Below, piece by piece: positions 50,811-51,803 of a stretch of 51,803 nt of DNA (positions are counted from its first letter, which is position 1; every line of letters begins with the position of its first letter). The stretch is from assembly GCA_015066865.1 (NCBI GenBank), contig SVNQ01000009.1:1-51803 (forward strand), read 5' to 3'. Source of the DNA: Ruminococcus sp. (GTDB lineage Bacteria; Bacillota; Clostridia; Oscillospirales; Ruminococcaceae). A model generated the notes under the pieces. That model saw nothing but the letters and a program-made list of their open reading frames with translations. It ran no database searches and had not been told where the DNA came from. Both the position numbers and the translations under genes were made by a program.

Positions 50811-51803
50811 ATGGTTTTCAGAGTACCGTCATATTATTATGAATTTGCCTGTATTGCCGGATCGTGCAAGGACAGCTGCTGTATCGGATGGGAAATTGTC
50901 ATTGACAAGGATACCGTTGAAAAACTCAATGCCATTCCGGGACAGGAAGGGGAGGAGCTGCGTTCCCATATTCAATTCGGAGAAACGACACAGTTTATTC
51001 TCGATGCGCAGGAGCGCTGCCCATTTCTGAACGAGCAGAATCTCTGCGAGATGATACTGCGGTATGGGAAGGATGCTCTCTGTCAGATCTGCAGTGATCA
51101 TCCACGTTTCTACGAATGGTTCGGGGATGTCAAGGAAGGCGGTCTGGGGCTTTGCTGTGAAGAAGCGGCACGCATCATTCTGGACGCGAACGATCCCTTC
51201 AAGATCGTGGAAACAGAAATCCCCTGTGAGGATTGTGCGGATTTTGACGAGGAGCTGTATATTTGTCTGACAAGTGCAAGGAATGAGATCTTCCGTATCC
51301 TGCAGAATCAGTCTGTTTCTGTGAGTGAACGTATCTGCAGAATGCTGGATTTTGCGCAGATCATGCAGGAACGCACGGATAATGGGATTTTTGAACTTCC
51401 AAAGGAGATAGCCGAGATTCCGGCTGAAGCGGGCGATATTCCCGAAATTCTGGAATTTATGCAGACGCTGGAGGCAATTGACAGCAACTGGCATGGAAAA
51501 CTTCGCAAAGTATCCGAGCGTTTTGAGGTGATCTGTGCAAACAGAGAACGTTTTGCAACAGAAAATCCGCAGGTATCTGCGTACCTGCGGAATGTTGCGG
51601 CATATTTCATCTGGCGTTATTTCCTCAAGGGAACGTTTGACGGGGAATACCTCTCCCGTGTCAAGCTCTCTGCGGTAAGTGCTGCCGTCATCGGCTGTCT
51701 GTTCATTGACCGCTGGCTGGAATATGGCTCACTTTCCCTTTTAGAATGTGCAGAAATTGCCAAGAATTATTCCAAGGAAATCGAGTACAGTGAGGAAAAT
51801 CTG
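50811..51803 (+). CDS. FliB-like protein (flagellin lysine-N-methylase family), 5' part
   Basis: 331 codons are open to the window edge; the C-terminus is missing. The start is firm: GGGAGG then ATG at 50811. The N-terminus shows the Cys pattern of the FliB family, CIAGSCKDSCCIGWEIVID (about 14-32), then CPFLNEQNLCEMILRYG, LCQICSDHPRF and LGLCCEEAARI. In Salmonella and relatives FliB methylates lysines of flagellin and carries an iron-sulfur cluster. No flagellar gene is in the window and Ruminococcus is mostly non-motile, so another target protein is possible. It is separated from the sigma/anti-sigma pair only by the terminator. Confidence 0.8.
   Translation, partial: MVFRVPSYYYEFACIAGSCKDSCCIGWEIVIDKDTVEKLNAIPGQEGEELRSHIQFGETTQFILDAQERCPFLNEQNLCEMILRYGKDALCQICSDHPRFYEWFGDVKEGGLGLCCEEAARIILDANDPFKIVETEIPCEDCADFDEELYICLTSARNEIFRILQNQSVSVSERICRMLDFAQIMQERTDNGIFELPKEIAEIPAEAGDIPEILEFMQTLEAIDSNWHGKLRKVSERFEVICANRERFATENPQVSAYLRNVAAYFIWRYFLKGTFDGEYLSRVKLSAVSAAVIGCLFIDRWLEYGSLSLLECAEIAKNYSKEIEYSEENL

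Noticed and set aside
1..51803. CRISPR array, tRNA or rRNA genes, transposase, prophage or toxin-antitoxin pair
   Set aside because: Reading both strands I found no regular spaced repeats, cloverleaf genes, transposase motifs or phage genes. Small tRNA-like elements could still be missed without a covariance search.

Overview
The window comes from a Gram-positive anaerobe of the Clostridia, most likely a fibre-degrading Ruminococcus (Oscillospiraceae). The main evidence is two secreted polysaccharidases, a GH26 mannanase and a GH48 cellulase, that both end in a type I-like dockerin, the module that plugs enzymes into a cellulosome. The Firmicutes-type division genes (sepF, ylmH, divIVA), FabK as the only enoyl-ACP reductase here, SD-rich starts with several TTG/GTG start codons, and SigA-type promoters fit this. 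Species cannot be fixed from the sequence alone.

Layout. 1-196 is the end of tuf. 445-2679 is the dockerin mannanase with its own consensus promoter. Facing it on the minus strand is yigZ - dgt - dnaG - rpoD (7542 to 2791), preceded by rpmE. 8186-10312 (+) is a D,D-carboxypeptidase followed by a VanY-like protein that seems to have lost catalytic residues. 10398-13449 (-) is a beta-CASP nuclease, an SGNH hydrolase and an AIM24-family protein. From 13678 to 30657 (+) runs a long housekeeping block: miaB, a YlbF-like gene, mutS, mutL, miaA, hfq, an HlyD-like membrane protein, yggS, sepF, ylmH, divIVA, ileS, lspA, an rluD-type gene and a HAD phosphatase. This combines tRNA modification, mismatch repair, Z-ring assembly and pole marking, Ile-tRNA charging and lipoprotein processing. 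30712-32498 (+) is a split transketolase.

32584-37271 (-) is a four-gene Gld-type ABC export system (ATPase, permease, GldG-like and DUF4340 proteins). A 655-base noncoding region then leads into the GH48 gene (37927-40524); it holds two promoters and a leader RNA of about 165 nt that can form several, partly competing, hairpins. 40709-49682 (-) is an acyl-CoA synthetase and a type II fatty acid synthesis operon read fabH-acpP-fabK-fabD-fabG-fabF-fabZ-accD-accA; accB and accC, usual members of this cluster, are absent. The right end (+) has an ECF sigma factor, its zinc-finger anti-sigma factor and the start of a FliB-like (flagellin lysine-N-methylase family) gene cut by the window edge.

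No tRNA, rRNA, CRISPR array, transposase, prophage or defence system was recognised. The most interesting unexplained signals are the GH48 leader RNA, the degenerate VanY-like protein, the palindrome cluster between mutS and mutL, the division-cluster HlyD-like protein, and the missing accB/accC. All functional calls rest on reading motifs by eye; no database search was run.
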